Source: Basidiobolus meristosporus CBS 931.73 (lineage: Eukaryota > Basidiobolomycota > Basidiobolomycetes > Basidiobolales > Basidiobolaceae). Taken from it: a stretch of DNA of 64,000 nucleotides. The notes under the pieces are model-generated. The model was not told where the DNA came from. It was given only the letters and a program-made list of their open reading frames with translations, and did no database searches. The translations under genes and the position numbers were made by a program. Below, piece after piece: positions 43,290 to 54,716 of this stretch. The DNA is taken from NCBI GenBank assembly GCA_002104905.1, contig MCFE01000021.1, positions 124,001-188,000 on the forward strand, given 5' to 3'. The stretch's first letter is position 1, and each line of letters begins with the position of its first letter.

Positions 43290-44272
43290 ATGCCCAATTA
43301 TCTAATTGCCAAACCAATCATGGCCAACTACAGAGAATTGCTCAACTCTTTCCCTTGGAGCCTGTAAGACCATTTGAGAAATGGGGAATTGACTTTATTG
43401 TAAGACTGCAAACCACCAGGCAATGCAAATGTTGGATCCTAGTAGCAATTGACAATGCCACCAAATGTCTAGTGATTAAAGCTGTACCTGTAGCCAATGA
43501 GCAAGAGGTTGCAGGTTTCATCCACCACATATCCTTATGAGCCCTTGATGCCCTGGAGAGGCTTTATCCAGCAGAGGAGAAACTTGATGGCAAAGACATT
43601 TGTAGTTTACCTGGAAATGCAGCAGATTAAACACTTGAAAACCTTGGAATATCACCCAAGAACTTATGGAGTTAATGAGTGTTCTCATGGACTATTTGGA
43701 AAAATGCTGACCAAGTATGCAAATAAAGCTGTCAATAGATGGGATGCGTATTAAGACCAAGCAATTTTTGGTTGCAGAGTTAAGGTGTGCAACACCACCC
43801 AACAATTGCCAATTTTCTTAGTGTATGAATGTGAACCAAGGATTACAGGAGATATCACACAACCAAAGCTTACAGATGCTTTGATAGATATACTCAGTCA
43901 CCCAAGTAGACTCCAGGAGCTGGAATAAAGCTGTCAAGAGGCACAGGCCAAATTATCTCAACGTGCAGAAGATGAAGCAGATATTTTATAATACTATATC
44001 ACCAGAAGCATTGATAGTTGGGAACTTTGTATTGCTGAGAAACAACACTTGGAAGTAGCATAAGCCACAATGGACAGGAGCATTCAAGATCATCACAAAA
44101 TATATACTTGCATCTTACCAACTGGTGGACCAATTAAGGAATATAGAGTAAGATTTAGTTCATACAGACAGACTCAAGCTTGCAAGATTTGCTGACAGTA
44201 CTGAATTATCATAATATTGGTGATACAAGAAAAGAGATTCTGGAGAACTCTCTTAACTTTAGAAGGGGAGAA
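43290..44272 (+). pseudogene. Gyp2-3 integrase remnant
   Basis: This is the 3' part of a third Gyp2 copy. The frame around 43340-43540 has FEKWGIDFIVRLQTTRQCKC and AIDNATKCLVIKAVP. After a shift come LSSRG (the second Asp position, here Ser) and EMQQIKHLKTLEYHPRTYGV, with the Glu motif NECSHG. The GPF tail region near 44060-44160 is present but frame-broken. It begins abruptly at 43290 next to Harb-4 at a short shared word (ACATG). Confidence 0.85.
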
Positions 44273-44639
44273 TGTTATGATCTACCACTTGAATGCTCAA
44301 GTAAGATCAGTGATTAGTCAAATCAATTAGTAATATGTTTAGCCTAGCAGTATACCAGTGGTATCTATCAAATCAGTAGTATTAGTCAGCGGATGAATCA
44401 CCAGATCCTTATCAGACAGGAATAGATATATTAAGTAGGATCCAATTGGGTGATGATGATGCTTCAAATGAGTAATCCACCACAACCTACATTAGGAAAT
44501 ACAATTGGTTGGCAATTGATCTGGCAAAATGTATATAAGGAGCTGATGCAACCTCAAAAGATCAGCTCAAGTTTTGGTGAAAATCAACACTGGCTAAACT
44601 TCCTATTTTTCTACAACTCTAAAATCAAGACTTGTAACA
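44273..44639 (+). repeat. Gyp2-3 3' LTR
   Basis: This is a 367 bp LTR with the polypurine tract AGAAGGGGAGAA before it. It is followed directly by a Tnp2-like fragment. Confidence 0.92.
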
Positions 44640-44880
44640 CCATATCCCACTCTCTTCAAGAATATTACCATCTTGTCTGTCATGAATATGACAAGCTGGC
44701 ACATGGAGGACAGCCCAGTAGAGTTGGAAAATACTGACAACAGATGTGGACATGGAGACACCTTCTCCCTATGGCATCAAGAAGCTAAGCAGCCTATATA
44801 TATGGGTAATCAGTTAAATGATGCAAAGTTGGGTAGGGTGCAATAAGCAACTAATTTTTGATGAACTCTTATTGAAAAAG
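44640..44880 (+). pseudogene. Tnp2-like fragment, copy 3
   Basis: This is a 240 bp stretch similar to 29495-29735 (AGAATATTACC, GACAGATGTGGACATGGAGAC, AAGAAGCTAAGCAGCC). It has a broken frame (LQEYYHLVCHEYDKLAHGG) and lies between two Gyp2 LTRs. Confidence 0.7.
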
Positions 44881-45246
44881 TGTTATGATCTATTACTTGA
44901 AAGTTCAAGTTAGATCATATTTAGTCGACTCAGTTATTTTTATGTTAAGCCTATCAGTATATCAGTATTATCTATCAATCAGTAATATCAGTCAGCAGAT
45001 GAATCAGCAGGGCCTAATCAGACAGAAATTGACGTATTTAGTAGGACCTAACTGGGTGATGGTGATGCAATCAAATGAGTCATCAGCCCCAACCTATATT
45101 AGCTAGCACAATGATTCAACAATTGATTTAGCAAAACGTATGTAAGGTGCTGCTGGAACCTCAACAAAAATCAATTCCTGTTTTAGTGAATACAATGCTA
45201 GCCAAGCTCTCTCTTCTACTACAACTCTAATAGGAATACTTTAACA
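44881..45246 (+). repeat. Solo Gyp2 LTR
   Basis: This is a 366 bp LTR of the Gyp2 family without an attached body, more diverged than the paired LTRs. The flanks (AAAAG and CAATC) do not match. Confidence 0.88.
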
Positions 45247-46399
45247 CAATCAACAAGTAACTTCATTAAAATCTACCATTCAATCAGGGTTTCCGCAAAA
45301 ATGCCACTTTTCTTTATTTTTGGCAGGAGCTCTACAGCTTGATGTCATTGTTGCTTTACTGGTTTTCATGTCTTGGTCTTCAGGCAGTAGTGCAAGGTCA
45401 AGCACCGGCACTAACATTACATCCAATCCTGCATTCATCAATTAACTCCATTGAAATTCACCACTCAATAAGTACTTCTGCTGTAAAACTCTGTTTCCAT
45501 GACCTTGGCAGAAACCCTATAGCTTTATACCACTGTTCATACACTAGTTGCCATATATCATGGTGTGCAGCTGGCACTGCAAGCTCTAGCACCCCATCTG
45601 CTAGTCTTTGCAATAAATCTTTGCAATATTAAAGTGTGTACTCTAAGTAACTGCTCTTGAGGAAGTGCTGCAACCATTTGCTATGCCTATTATTTTTCCC
45701 AAACTCAACTGCAGGCAGTGAGATAGTCTTCTGACTACTTGTCACTGTTGCTTTGTCTCCCAGTGGGACCCCCACTTTGTCTTCAATGTAGGGCACAAAG
45801 GCTGTGATAGACAAGTTGCCTTTCTCTGCAAACACATCTACATCACTGGAGTGCACCTCAATTGGCCAGGGTTCCATCTCTTGAGAAAACAGCCACTGTT
45901 CTGTTAGTATTCTTCTTGACTATGATGGGATTCAGTCTGTTCTAGGCTTATGGCATTAACTGCTGGGAACTGCAGCTTTTTTCTCCTACTTCCATGTCTC
46001 TGGCTTGGATAGGCTTTTGCCCTTTACCTTTTACTTTATCACTGCCAGATCTTTCATTGCTAATTTGCTGAAGTCCTTTTTGTAAAGAACTACATATTCT
46101 CCTTGATTATTGCTGCAGTTGTGCATTTACTTCTGGCTGACTGTCTCTATCATTCATACCTCTGGCTACTTGATATTGCATTGCCTATTATTAAGGGCCT
46201 TTTGCCCTGCTGATAACAAGCTGTTGAGAAATATGCTGGTATTAGACTGTAACACCATTATTCTTCTGCCTTTCATAACTTCTGCTATTCTTGCAAAATG
46301 TTTTTGGCATAGCACACTGGCCCAAAAGCCACTTTTTTGTTTGAATCCAGGATAATGCTATTGGAACAGATCAAGCACAATTTGTTGCAATTTAAGAAG
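45247..46399 (-). other. Unclassified repeat-like stretch with coding remnants
   Basis: This is about 1.15 kb that I cannot assign to any family in the window. On the minus strand there is one 82-codon frame (45629-45877), with MEPWPIEVHSSDVDVF and KWLQHFLKSSYLEYTL. After its stop the same frame reopens with DLLQRLADGVLELAVPAAHH, DIWQLVYEQWYKAIGFLQGH and later RAPAKNKEKWHFCG. This continuity across a stop suggests a decayed protein of at least 180 residues. I recognise no domain. It lies between a solo Gyp2 LTR and the Cop-B3 LTR, so it may be the oldest layer of this nest. Confidence 0.4.
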
Positions 46400-47101
46400 T
46401 GTTTTTGATATGAAATACTTATCACAAAATAAAGATAGTAGCTGAACTATTGTTTATTCACAAAGAAGCACAATATTTAAGCCCATGTAGAAGCAATATA
46501 GCTATATCACAAGATAGAGGGAGTTTTTAATATTTTGTAAGAGTCTTAGAGCAATTGGAAGTGATTTAGAGCACAAGCTGATTATGTGGTTTTCACTGCA
46601 GGATTTATTGAATTTGAAAGTAGTATTCATACTTTTACATGATCTTGGCATAACAAACATGTGGGATAGGCTAAGGAAGGTCCCAAGAACATGTGTGCAA
46701 AGTTTGGGGCTGATTGGACAACTCCAAGAACTCTCATGTTTTGAGTACCTGGTATTGTGGTGAAAATATTCCAGGTAAATCTTAACAAGGAGTTTAGTCA
46801 GTATTCCATAGGATTTGAATGTGGTGATCTAAGTGACTAAGTAAGGTGAATATTTAGGTGGAATTCCCAATCTTTACAACACAACATTCAGGAGTATTCT
46901 GTAGCATCTCATGGTTAATACTTAACAGTTGGAAAAAGTACTAATTGATCTTGCATATAAGGGAATGATCATAGGAAGATTGATCTGAACAAAAGTGGCA
47001 AAGTTAGGACTTTAAATAAGTCCTCTAGCGACTAAGACTTGTCTGGAACTGTTAAGAAAGTTTAGCTGCTGAATGATGCCAAATAGCCCTGTAATTCAAC
47101 A
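46400..47101 (-). repeat. Cop-B3 3' LTR, with a nested Cop-A solo LTR
   Basis: This reverse-oriented Cop-B LTR (TGTTTTTGATATG...GTAATTCAACA on the plus strand) is about 354 bp without the insert. The Cop-A solo LTR at 46534-46881 is inside. A polypurine tract (GAGGGGGAG on the minus strand) follows. Confidence 0.88.
46534..46881 (-). repeat. Solo Cop-A LTR
   Basis: This solo LTR is about 348 bp long and matches the Cop-A2 5' LTR (16624-16973). It ends TTTACAACA. The target duplication is not clean (AATAT and AACAT are the best guess). Confidence 0.85.
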
Positions 47102-47343
47102 CTCCCCCTCAACTAAGTAGCTAATTCATCCCAATTTCTCTCTGTGATCCTCAAGCTGCGGCCTTGCTAGTTGTTTTGCTGATTTAGCTGCCACCACTTT
47201 CTCAGTTTAGCAGTAAGCTAACTCTACTAAGCTATTTTGCACAGCTTCCCTGACATAGGTGTGTTGTATATCTATGTGCTTAGTTCTGGCATGATTAGTA
47301 GAGTTTCTATCTGATGAAATACCACTTTTACTTTCCTTGTAAG
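47102..47343 (-). pseudogene. Cop-B3 end of RNase H
   Basis: This is the last part of copia RNase H on the minus strand, aligned with 50985-51222 of Cop-B4 in reverse (the ARTKHIDIQHHFVREAVE region). It is cut at 47343 by the plus-strand Cop-B4 insertion and resumes at 51323, with about 200 bases of RNase H missing. Confidence 0.82.
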
Positions 47344-47710
47344 TGTTCAAGTATTGAGCTATTTGGTATCATTCAGCAGCTAAAACTTACTTAACAATTC
47401 TGGACTAATCTTGGTCATTGTAGGACTAACCTATAGCTCTAACTTTGGCACTTTCTTCAGATCTATGATCCTATAATTATTTCCTTATAGTCACAATCAA
47501 ATTAGCACTCTTACCAAGCTTTGTGTACTAGCCCTGAAACTGTCACAGAATACTGCTAAGTGTTGAGAAGCTCTCCTTACTTAGTGTTACAGTTGTATTA
47601 CTTCTACAAGAGTGTAATGCTGCACTTCCTTATGAATAAACAACAGCTCAACAATTATCACTATTTTTTGATAAGTAACTGTTATCCAAATTGCCTAATA
47701 AGTTGCAACA
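47344..47710 (+). repeat. Cop-B4 5' LTR
   Basis: This is a 367 bp LTR (TGTTCAAGTATTGAG...GTTGCAACA). Confidence 0.92.
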
Positions 47711-47730
47711 GGTTAATAGTCCCAATTGCC
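47711..47730 (+). promoter_or_regulatory. Cop-B4 primer binding site
   Basis: GGTTAATAGTCCCAATTGCC lies directly after the LTR and is conserved in Cop-B2. It has a GGTTA start like copia-type internal tRNA primer sites. Confidence 0.55.
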
Positions 47731-47747
47731 TTAATATATTCAAAAGA

Positions 47748-48300
47748 TGACTTCCACCGGCCATCAGAACAACACAAATATCCTCCCAGTAAAGGATATG
47801 TTTGATTGGAATACTACTGACTTTGGAGAATCAAGATGCAGATCCACCTTGGGGTGAGAAAGCTTTGCAATCTAGTACCAGGAAAAGAAGCTGAGCCCCA
47901 AGGAATAGCACAAGAAGTGGAATAATTTCAAAAGAAGGAGAAAAACACCTTCAATGCCATATGCAGCAATGTGTAAAATCCCTTCATTGGACAAATGTAT
48001 GCCTCAAACTGCAAAGCAGCATGGGAATTCTTGGAGAAGATATTTAGAGCAAAGTCAGTCTCAACCAAGATTTAGTTGAACAAAAGTTCTTCAACATGAG
48101 AAAGAAGCCAGATGATGACAACTACAATTTATTACCAGAATGGAGACACTTGCAGAAGAGCTTTACAGTATTAATGCTGGTGTAGATGATGAAGAAATGA
48201 TGCACTGTCTGCTTTGTGGCTTATTAGACAAGTATGAACCGCTCATATTTTCTTTTGAGAGCAGGGAACTCAATTTGACTTTAGACTATGTCAACAGAAC
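47748..48300 (+). pseudogene. Cop-B4 Gag
   Basis: This is the Gag of Cop-B4, starting MTSTGHQNNTNILPVKDMF at 47748, which gives the family's start codon. Shifts and stops follow (near 47856 and 47886). The last part is METLAEELYSINAGVDDEEM (48140) and KYEPLIFSFESRELNLTLDY. There the frame jumps straight into pre-integrase sequence (VLHVPGKAKNQLSVSK), so the zinc knuckle and protease are deleted. Confidence 0.85.
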
Positions 48301-49659
48301 TAATGTACTCCATGTGCCTGGAAAAGCTAAGAACCAGCTCTCAGTTAGTAAAGCAACTACTTTGGGACTAAAATTTGTTTTGATAAGCTGAGCTGCTCAA
48401 TATTGAGTGACAATGGACAAAAATTAGCTTTGGGAATCAGAGATGACATTTATACTGGTTATAATGTAGGATTATTGTATCTGAATATGTTAATATTGCT
48501 ATAATTGATGAACCTAACTGGGATACATGGAATAGGAAGCTAAGACACATTGCAGAGCAGAAAATGAGCCAATTAGTGAAAAATTAACTTGTTTTAGGCC
48601 CTAATTACCCAAATCCAATAAAATTGAGTGTGTGTAAGGGATGTTCATATGGTAAACAAGCTAGGCAATGTTTCAGGAGCTCAGGATGCATCAAAACCAC
48701 CAAAATATTGGCTATTGTGCACTCAGACATATGTGGACCCATGAGAACACTGTCTTATGGAGCCAAGAGACACTTAATGATGGTAATTGATAGCAAGACA
48801 AGATATACATGGGTGTACCTACTCAAGACAAAGGATGAGGCTTTGAAGACATTTAAGCACTTCAAAAACATGGCAGATACACCAACTGGGCGTAAAATAA
48901 GAATACTTTGAGGAGACAATGGAGGGGAATACTGCTCAAAGGAGTTTGCAAAATACTGCACATCTATTGGTATACTTTGGCAGACCACTGTTCCACACAC
49001 TCCACAGCAGAATTGAGTAGCAGAATGTGCAAATAGAACAATATTAAAGATGGGAAGATCTATACTACATGATAAGGGAATGGACTATAAGTTTTGGGCT
49101 GATCTGTTACTACCATGGTATACCTCAATAATATATGCACAATAATAGCACTACATGACTCTACACCCTGTGAAGCATATACAGGCTGAAAACCAAACCC
49201 CCAGCACCTAAGGATCTTTGGCAGTGATGCTTTTCATGACATCCCTGACAAAAAAATGCTCAAAGCTGGAACCAAAGAGTAGAAAAGGGATCTCTCTTAG
49301 GTATTGTGAGGATAATAAAGGGTATAGAGTGTATGATGGCCAGATTCAGAAGCTAATCAAGAGCAGAGATGTTGTATTTGAGGAGAACTCAGATCAGAAT
49401 GCCACTGAAATCATTGGCTAGCTGCCTGATGATGCAATCAAAACAAATGAGGAAGATATTTACCTAACTCTCCAAGATATTAAAGATAATTTAGCAGTTC
49501 CAGATCAGAGCAGATTATCCCAGTTAGGATATCTACCACAAAAAGAAATGCCCCTGGATCCTGGTGGGAGACATCCAATGATCATGAAGAAGCTTGTCTT
49601 GCCTGATGTGCTTAACCTCTGAATGTGGAACAGGCAATGCAAAGTCCAGATGCTAAAAT
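48301..49659 (+). pseudogene. Cop-B4 integrase
   Basis: The pre-integrase and integrase are visible in pieces. They include VCKGCSYGKQARQCFRSSG, then VHSDICGPMRTLSYG (first Asp), with a TGA at about 48909 where other copies suggest Arg. In the same frame the second Asp motif follows intact (GDNGGEYCSKEF). The Glu region reads QNxVAECANR with a stop in the middle. The linker is VYDGQIQKLIKSRDVVFEEN (49334). The solo Gyp2 LTR at 49660 ends this part. Confidence 0.86.
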
Positions 49660-50027
49660 TGTTATGATCTTCCACATGAATGATTAAGTCAGATCAGTTT
49701 TTAGTCAAATCAATTAGTAATATGCTTAGCCTATTAGTATATCAATGATATCTATCAAATCAGTAGCATTAGTCAGCAAATGAATCATCAGATCCTTATC
49801 AGACAGAATTAGATATATTCAGTAGGATCTTATTGGGTGATGATGATGCAATCATATCAGTCATCAGCCACTACCAACCTTAAGAAATACAAATAGTCAG
49901 CAATTGATCTGGCAAAATGTATATAAGGAGCTGCTTGAACCTCAATAAAAATCAGTTCAAATTTTAGTGAATACAATACTAGCTAAATTCTCTATTTCTT
50001 TACAACTCTTATATCAGGACTTGTAGA
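49660..50027 (+). repeat. Solo Gyp2 LTR in Cop-B4
   Basis: This is a 368 bp solo LTR of the Gyp2 family, at the place corresponding closely to where Gyp2-1 sits in Cop-B1 (some 30 bases apart). The flanks AAAAT and ATAAT may be a decayed 5 bp duplication. Confidence 0.86.
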
Positions 50028-50842
50028 ATAATGTAGCAACAAGCCATGCTGGAGGAGTACCATTTACTAATCTGGGCAAAATTGTGGGAACTAGTGGACT
50101 TACCAAATGGTGGAAAGTCAATAGGATGTAGAAGGGTTTAAAAGATCAAGATAACCTCAAATAGTACCATTAATAAGTAAAAGGCTAGATTTGTGGCTAA
50201 AGGCTATTCCCAGATCCAGGGACTAGATTTTAAGGAAACACTTGCTCCAGTTGCCAAATTTAACTCCATTAGGACAGTTCTAGCCCTGGAAGCTATACAC
50301 AGTCTAGATCTACACCAAATGGACATCAAAACAGCCTTTTTAAATGTGGATCTGCAAGTAACTCTAAATATAAAGCAACCAGAGGGTTTTACCAATCCAA
50401 AAGGTCCTCATAAGGTGTGCAGACTTAGGAAGTTGCTTATGGGCTTAAGTCAGTGCCAAGAGCATGGTGTAACAAGATCAACATATATCTAGAGGAGATT
50501 GTGTTCATTTATAGCACTGCAGATCACAATATGTATGTGAGACAGCTCAAAAAGGGTGTGATAATCCTGGTCCTTTATGTGGACAACCTAATAATAGCCA
50601 CAAGTGACCAGGAGGTACTTAAACAGACAAAATCAGATCTCTTCAGCAAGTTTGAGGTGAAAGATTGTGGAAAATTGGGCTATTTTCTTGGGATTGGAGT
50701 CAAATTTGACATACCTAAGCAGGACATTGTGCTGAATCAGTCTAAGTACATCAGCAACATTCTTAGATGCTTTAAAATTGATTATTGCAAGCCTGCAGCT
50801 ACCCCAGGGACAATTCTTTATGCTGGTGCAGCTATTACTTGA
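50028..50842 (+). pseudogene. Cop-B4 reverse transcriptase
   Basis: This copia RT sits in two frames. 50193-50492 carries [20 protein letters not shown] and [15 protein letters not shown]. After a shift, 50453-50842 carries [15 protein letters not shown], the catalytic box as YVDN instead of YVDD, and KLGYFLGIGVKFDIPKQDIV with SKYISNILRCFKIDYCKPAA. The segment after CKPAATP is deleted and joins directly to RNase H (AGAAIT, then TGA where Cop-B1 has TGG). Confidence 0.88.
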
Positions 50843-50863
50843 AATTGCAAGCAACAACCAACT

Positions 50864-51229
50864 GTGGCCCTATCTACAACTGTAGCTGAGTTTATGGCTA
50901 CTTGTCAAGCAATTGAGGAGGCTCTATGGCTACAAAAATTACTCAAAAACTTGGGTGTTAATTCAGATGAGCCAGCATGTACTTACAAGGATAATCAAGG
51001 TTGTATTTCACCAGCTAGGAATCTTACTGATCATGCCAGAACTAAGCACATAGATATACAACACCACTTTGTAAGGGAAGCTGTAGAAAGTACCTTAGTA
51101 GAGTTAGTCTACTGCCTAATTGACAAGATGGTGGCAGTTATAATGACAAAACCACTGGCTGGGCCACAATTTGAGAGTTTCAGAAAAGAATTAGGATTAA
51201 AAAATTATTTGGTTGAGGGGAGTGTGTAA
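50864..51229 (+). pseudogene. Cop-B4 RNase H, C-terminal part
   Basis: This 121-codon frame is the end of copia RNase H: VAEFMATCQAIEEALWLQKL, CTYKDNQGCISPARN, ARTKHIDIQHHFVREAVE and the usual ending KNYLVEGSV just before the polypurine tract. The catalytic Asp in YKDNQG is present. The N-terminal half is lost in the deletion near 50812. Confidence 0.88.
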
Positions 51230-51322
51230 GTACTGGACTATTTGGTATCATTCAGCAGCTAAAAATCTACTTAATAATTCTGGACTAGTCCTGGTTGCAG
51301 TCAGACTAACCAACAGCCTCAA
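51223..51322 (+). repeat. Cop-B4 3' LTR, truncated
   Basis: These are the first 100 bases of the LTR (TGTGTAAGTACTGGACTATT). Beyond 51322 the sequence is minus-strand Cop-B3 RT. Confidence 0.85.
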
Positions 51323-52369
51323 TGTTCTATTTGAAGCATCTAATAATGTCCCTGTAATACTTGGACTGACTGCACAAATATCCTGCATAGGCCTGCTCAA
51401 TTTGACTTCATTTCCAAGAAGAGAGCTCCTTTTCTCAAGATCTTTGATATCAGAATTGATGGAAAAGTCTGATTTGTTTGTTTAAGTGCCTTCTAGTCTC
51501 TTGTAGCTATTGTTAGGTAGTCTGTACAGAGTACCATAATAAGCATTCCCTTTTGAAGCTGCTCCAATTGTAAATTGTGATCTACAGTGCAGCAAAGGAA
51601 CCAAACTCATAAATATAAGTGTAAATGATGTAATACCATGCTCTAGGTGCCTACTTAAGCCAATAAGGTGTGCACACCATATGGGGGCCTTATAGATTGA
51701 CAAAACCTTCTGGTTACTGCTGTCAGATTTAACAACATCAGATAAAGCTTACTTACTTAAGTTATCTTGGGACATGGACAATTATTGTTATGAATCTTAA
51801 AAAGATACCATCTAGTAGTGAGATTTAAATGTTTAATCCAAAAAAATGTTACATTTAAAAAATCAATGTGGATATATATGCATGAATGATGGAACCTGGA
51901 ACACCAATAGAAATCATATCTCCTTCTGGAAGAACCCCATTCAAGAATGTTGTTTTGAAGTCCACTTGGTGCAGATCTAGAATCTTTACAGCTTCCAGCG
52001 CTGGAACTCTCCTAATGGTGTTAAATTTGGCTACCAAAGCAAATATTTTCTTGAAGTCTAGTTTGTGGATCTGGGAATAGCCTTGGGCATCTAGACTTTG
52101 CATTGCCTGATTCAGATTCTGAGATCTAGCACATATGGTATGAGAAGCTTCTTCATGGTCATTGGATGCCTGCCACCAAGATCCAAGGGCATTCTTATTC
52201 TAGTAGATCTCCTTACTGGGATATTCTGTACTGATCTGAAACTAGTATACTTTGATTCTGCATTTGGCTGCATTAGATATGAATCTTGCTCAGTTGCAGT
52301 GGTTGCATTGTCAAACAGTCAGCCAATGATCTTAGTTGCTTACGGATCTAAGCTCTTCACAGATACAAT
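51323..52369 (-). pseudogene. Cop-B3 reverse transcriptase
   Basis: This is the minus-strand copia RT of Cop-B3. The frame 52103-51855 has AQGYSQIHKLDFKKIFALVA and LHQVDFKTTFLNG. The part between 51703 and 51482 has SRHLEHGITSFTLIFMSL, with the usual AWYNKI region scrambled. The YVDD region falls near 51510 but is not readable in any frame. It is cut at 52369 by Harb-2. Confidence 0.82.
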
Positions 52370-53113
52370 AGACTTGTTCCATTGTACTGTGCCCAGGCAC
52401 GCGGTGCAATCCGCAGTCTTTAAGAGCAATTGGGTGCAATATTGTAGCTACCAGTAGGCAGGATTGCTCTTGGACAATTTTGTACCATGTGGGATGATCT
52501 TGCACACTATGGCACACTCTGACACAATGAGGTTGGCACAAATGATTGTGCCCACTTGTAATGTTTGCACCATGTACGCAATTGGATACCGCTATTATGG
52601 TAGGTAAAATCCAGTATCTGGATATGTTTCTTTAATGTAAATGGAAATAAATGCGTATCACACTATAAACTACACCGATACTTACCATTTTAGTTACAAT
52701 CACTCCAATTGGATGGTATCTCAGTGGTTAATTGGTCCAAAAGTATTTCAAAGCTTTCAGCCCCCAATTGGCTCTTTGACCATACACAAGCTACCTGATT
52801 TGCCATCAAATATCCCATTTTGCCCATTAAGCAAGTAAATCCCTGATCCTGGTGATTGGATAAGGTGTCATAGCTAGCACACAACCAATTGTATGGGTGC
52901 AAATCAGATCAAATGGCTGCACTGGTGCCACAGATGATGTATACATATGCAGGGTGTTTATTTATAGGGGTCCTGTCTCAAATGTGAGACAACCTTAATA
53001 TTGTTTATATCAAAAACTTAGTGATCACTGATTTGAGATGGCTTGATGCAGATTGCAAAAAAGAAATGCGTTGTTTAAATCATTACAAATAATAGCAATT
53101 CAATGCAAAGGCA

Positions 53114-54359
53114 TCATCTTCTCCTAGGCGTTTTTCTCATAGGGATTACTACTGAAGCATTTAGTAGTGATTCACTTTGCACACCTAAACTACTTCCTTG
53201 TTGACTATCCTCTTGGCTACTTGTGTATTTGTAGTCTGTATTTTGCCTCCTAGTTGATGAGTGCAATGCTGCAACTTGGCCATGCTGAATTGTTCCATAT
53301 GATCCAACTGAGCCAGCCTGCAGTGCTATGTGCTGATGCGCTCTTTTACTTGCCATAGGCTCTGGTGGTGGAGGCACTTCATGTGGGTCATCATCCGTCA
53401 GTTCACCAGAAGAAACTTGCAGATGGTCAGGTGTAATGGCATGCGCAGATGCAACTCAATGCGCTGGAACAACCCTTGGCCGAGTTTGATGTGATGCCAC
53501 TTGTTGACATGACTTGGCCTGCTCCAATGGACTTGTGTCTTTTTGAGCAGTTTGGCGGGTTTTGGCAGTTTTGCTCTGAAGCGCATGCATTGACTCAATA
53601 TGCATTGAGTCAATGCAGGGCGCTCTTGCAAAGGGTGCTAGCATAGTTTGGGCCAATGTGTGCTGGCGTGCTGAAGTTGCAAGGGATGGTAAGGAATCCA
53701 GCAAGGTGTGCTGGCGCAATCTAGACAATGTTGCCTGCAGTCTGTATTCTTCCTCTTGAATCTCACCTTCTGATTCCTCAAGGTATTCACTTACTCTCTG
53801 TCTAATACTTTGCAACTGTTGCCTGGATGAGTCCTGTGTATATTCTCTTGGAAGCCACTTAGCTCTACTAATATGTCATGTAATACATCAGTCATTTGAG
53901 GCAAAAACTCATTCAAAATCTCTTTGGTTCCCTAAATCAAGGCAAAACAGATGTGTCTGTCCCATACTGTGCAAATTGCATGCAAAATTGTTCCTGCGTG
54001 GCTTCCTCATCAAATCCCCTCACGCTCAGCTTATTCTTGATTTCAATACTTGTCTTGTTATATATCTTCTTACATACATCTGCTGGCATCTTGATGTAGA
54101 ACTCATGCCACAGCTTTCTACTCAGGTTCTTCCATCTCTGTCAACTCTCCAAGGTATCTAGTTGTGCTAGATTAATGAGTAGTGCCCATATATCTGTATG
54201 AAGGCTCATCATAGACACTTGGGCCAGACTGAAATCATTTGGCAAGAACTCAAACAGATCTAACATTGCCTTTTGCAGTCTGGACCACGTTTGTGAGCTG
54301 GGGGATGGGTTTTGTCTGGGTTGAACTAAAGATGAGTTGAGACATGGTATAGGGACCAT
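53114..54359 (-). pseudogene. Harb-2 second gene (ORF2)
   Basis: This is the companion gene of the transposase, read downward. It starts MVPIPCLNSSLVQPRQNPS at 54359, the best start candidate in the family, then LQKAMLDLFEFLPNDFSLAQ and TDIWALLINLAQLDTLES. A stop and shifts lie in 54140-53820. The frame 53815-53456 follows (MQSIRQRVSEYLEESEGEIQ, rich in E/Q/R, likely coiled), then a TGA at 53456. The same frame continues as GELTDDDPHEVPPPPEPMAS and the basic tail VVIPMRKTPRRR (53377-53114). No catalytic motif is visible. A DNA-binding or nuclear import role, as for Harbinger partner proteins, is inference. Confidence 0.75.
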
Positions 54360-54716
54360 GGTGACAGATTTGGATACTTATACAGTGGTGTATTGGCATC
54401 AACCTGGTCTTATATGAAATATATATGAAAACAATGTGATTGTTGAATTTTCCATATATTATGCATGATGCATCTTGGATTGCATTGACATGGATCAAAT
54501 CACATCAATCTCAAATCTCCTATTTGATTAAAGACTTGTGAGTAAAACATCAATAAAAATACCCAGTCATAGTTTGAGGATGACTTTTGCAACACAATGA
54601 TGGGACACATGGCAATTGACGGAGATTTAATCATAATGCATGGAAAATCACATAAATAAAGCTGATTGCGCCAAATTGAATCAAATCATATCAGCACAAT
54701 CCTCACCAATTTTAAT

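Larger units (their letters stand above)
47344..51322 (+). mobile_element. Cop-B4: Ty1/copia element inserted into Cop-B3
   Basis: This plus-strand Cop-B element has a complete 5' LTR, primer site, gag, integrase, RT, RNase H and polypurine tract, but only the first 100 bases of the 3' LTR (51223-51322). It has internal deletions removing the zinc knuckle and protease (near 48300) and the RT-RNase H connection (near 50812). It landed in an element of its own family in the opposite direction, and a later deletion took the rest of the 3' LTR plus flank. Confidence 0.88.

Noticed and set aside
45629-45877. A host gene on the minus strand
   Set aside because: Only 82 codons, no start context, no intron signals, and surrounded by repeats. 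It is kept as an unclassified remnant and not called a gene.
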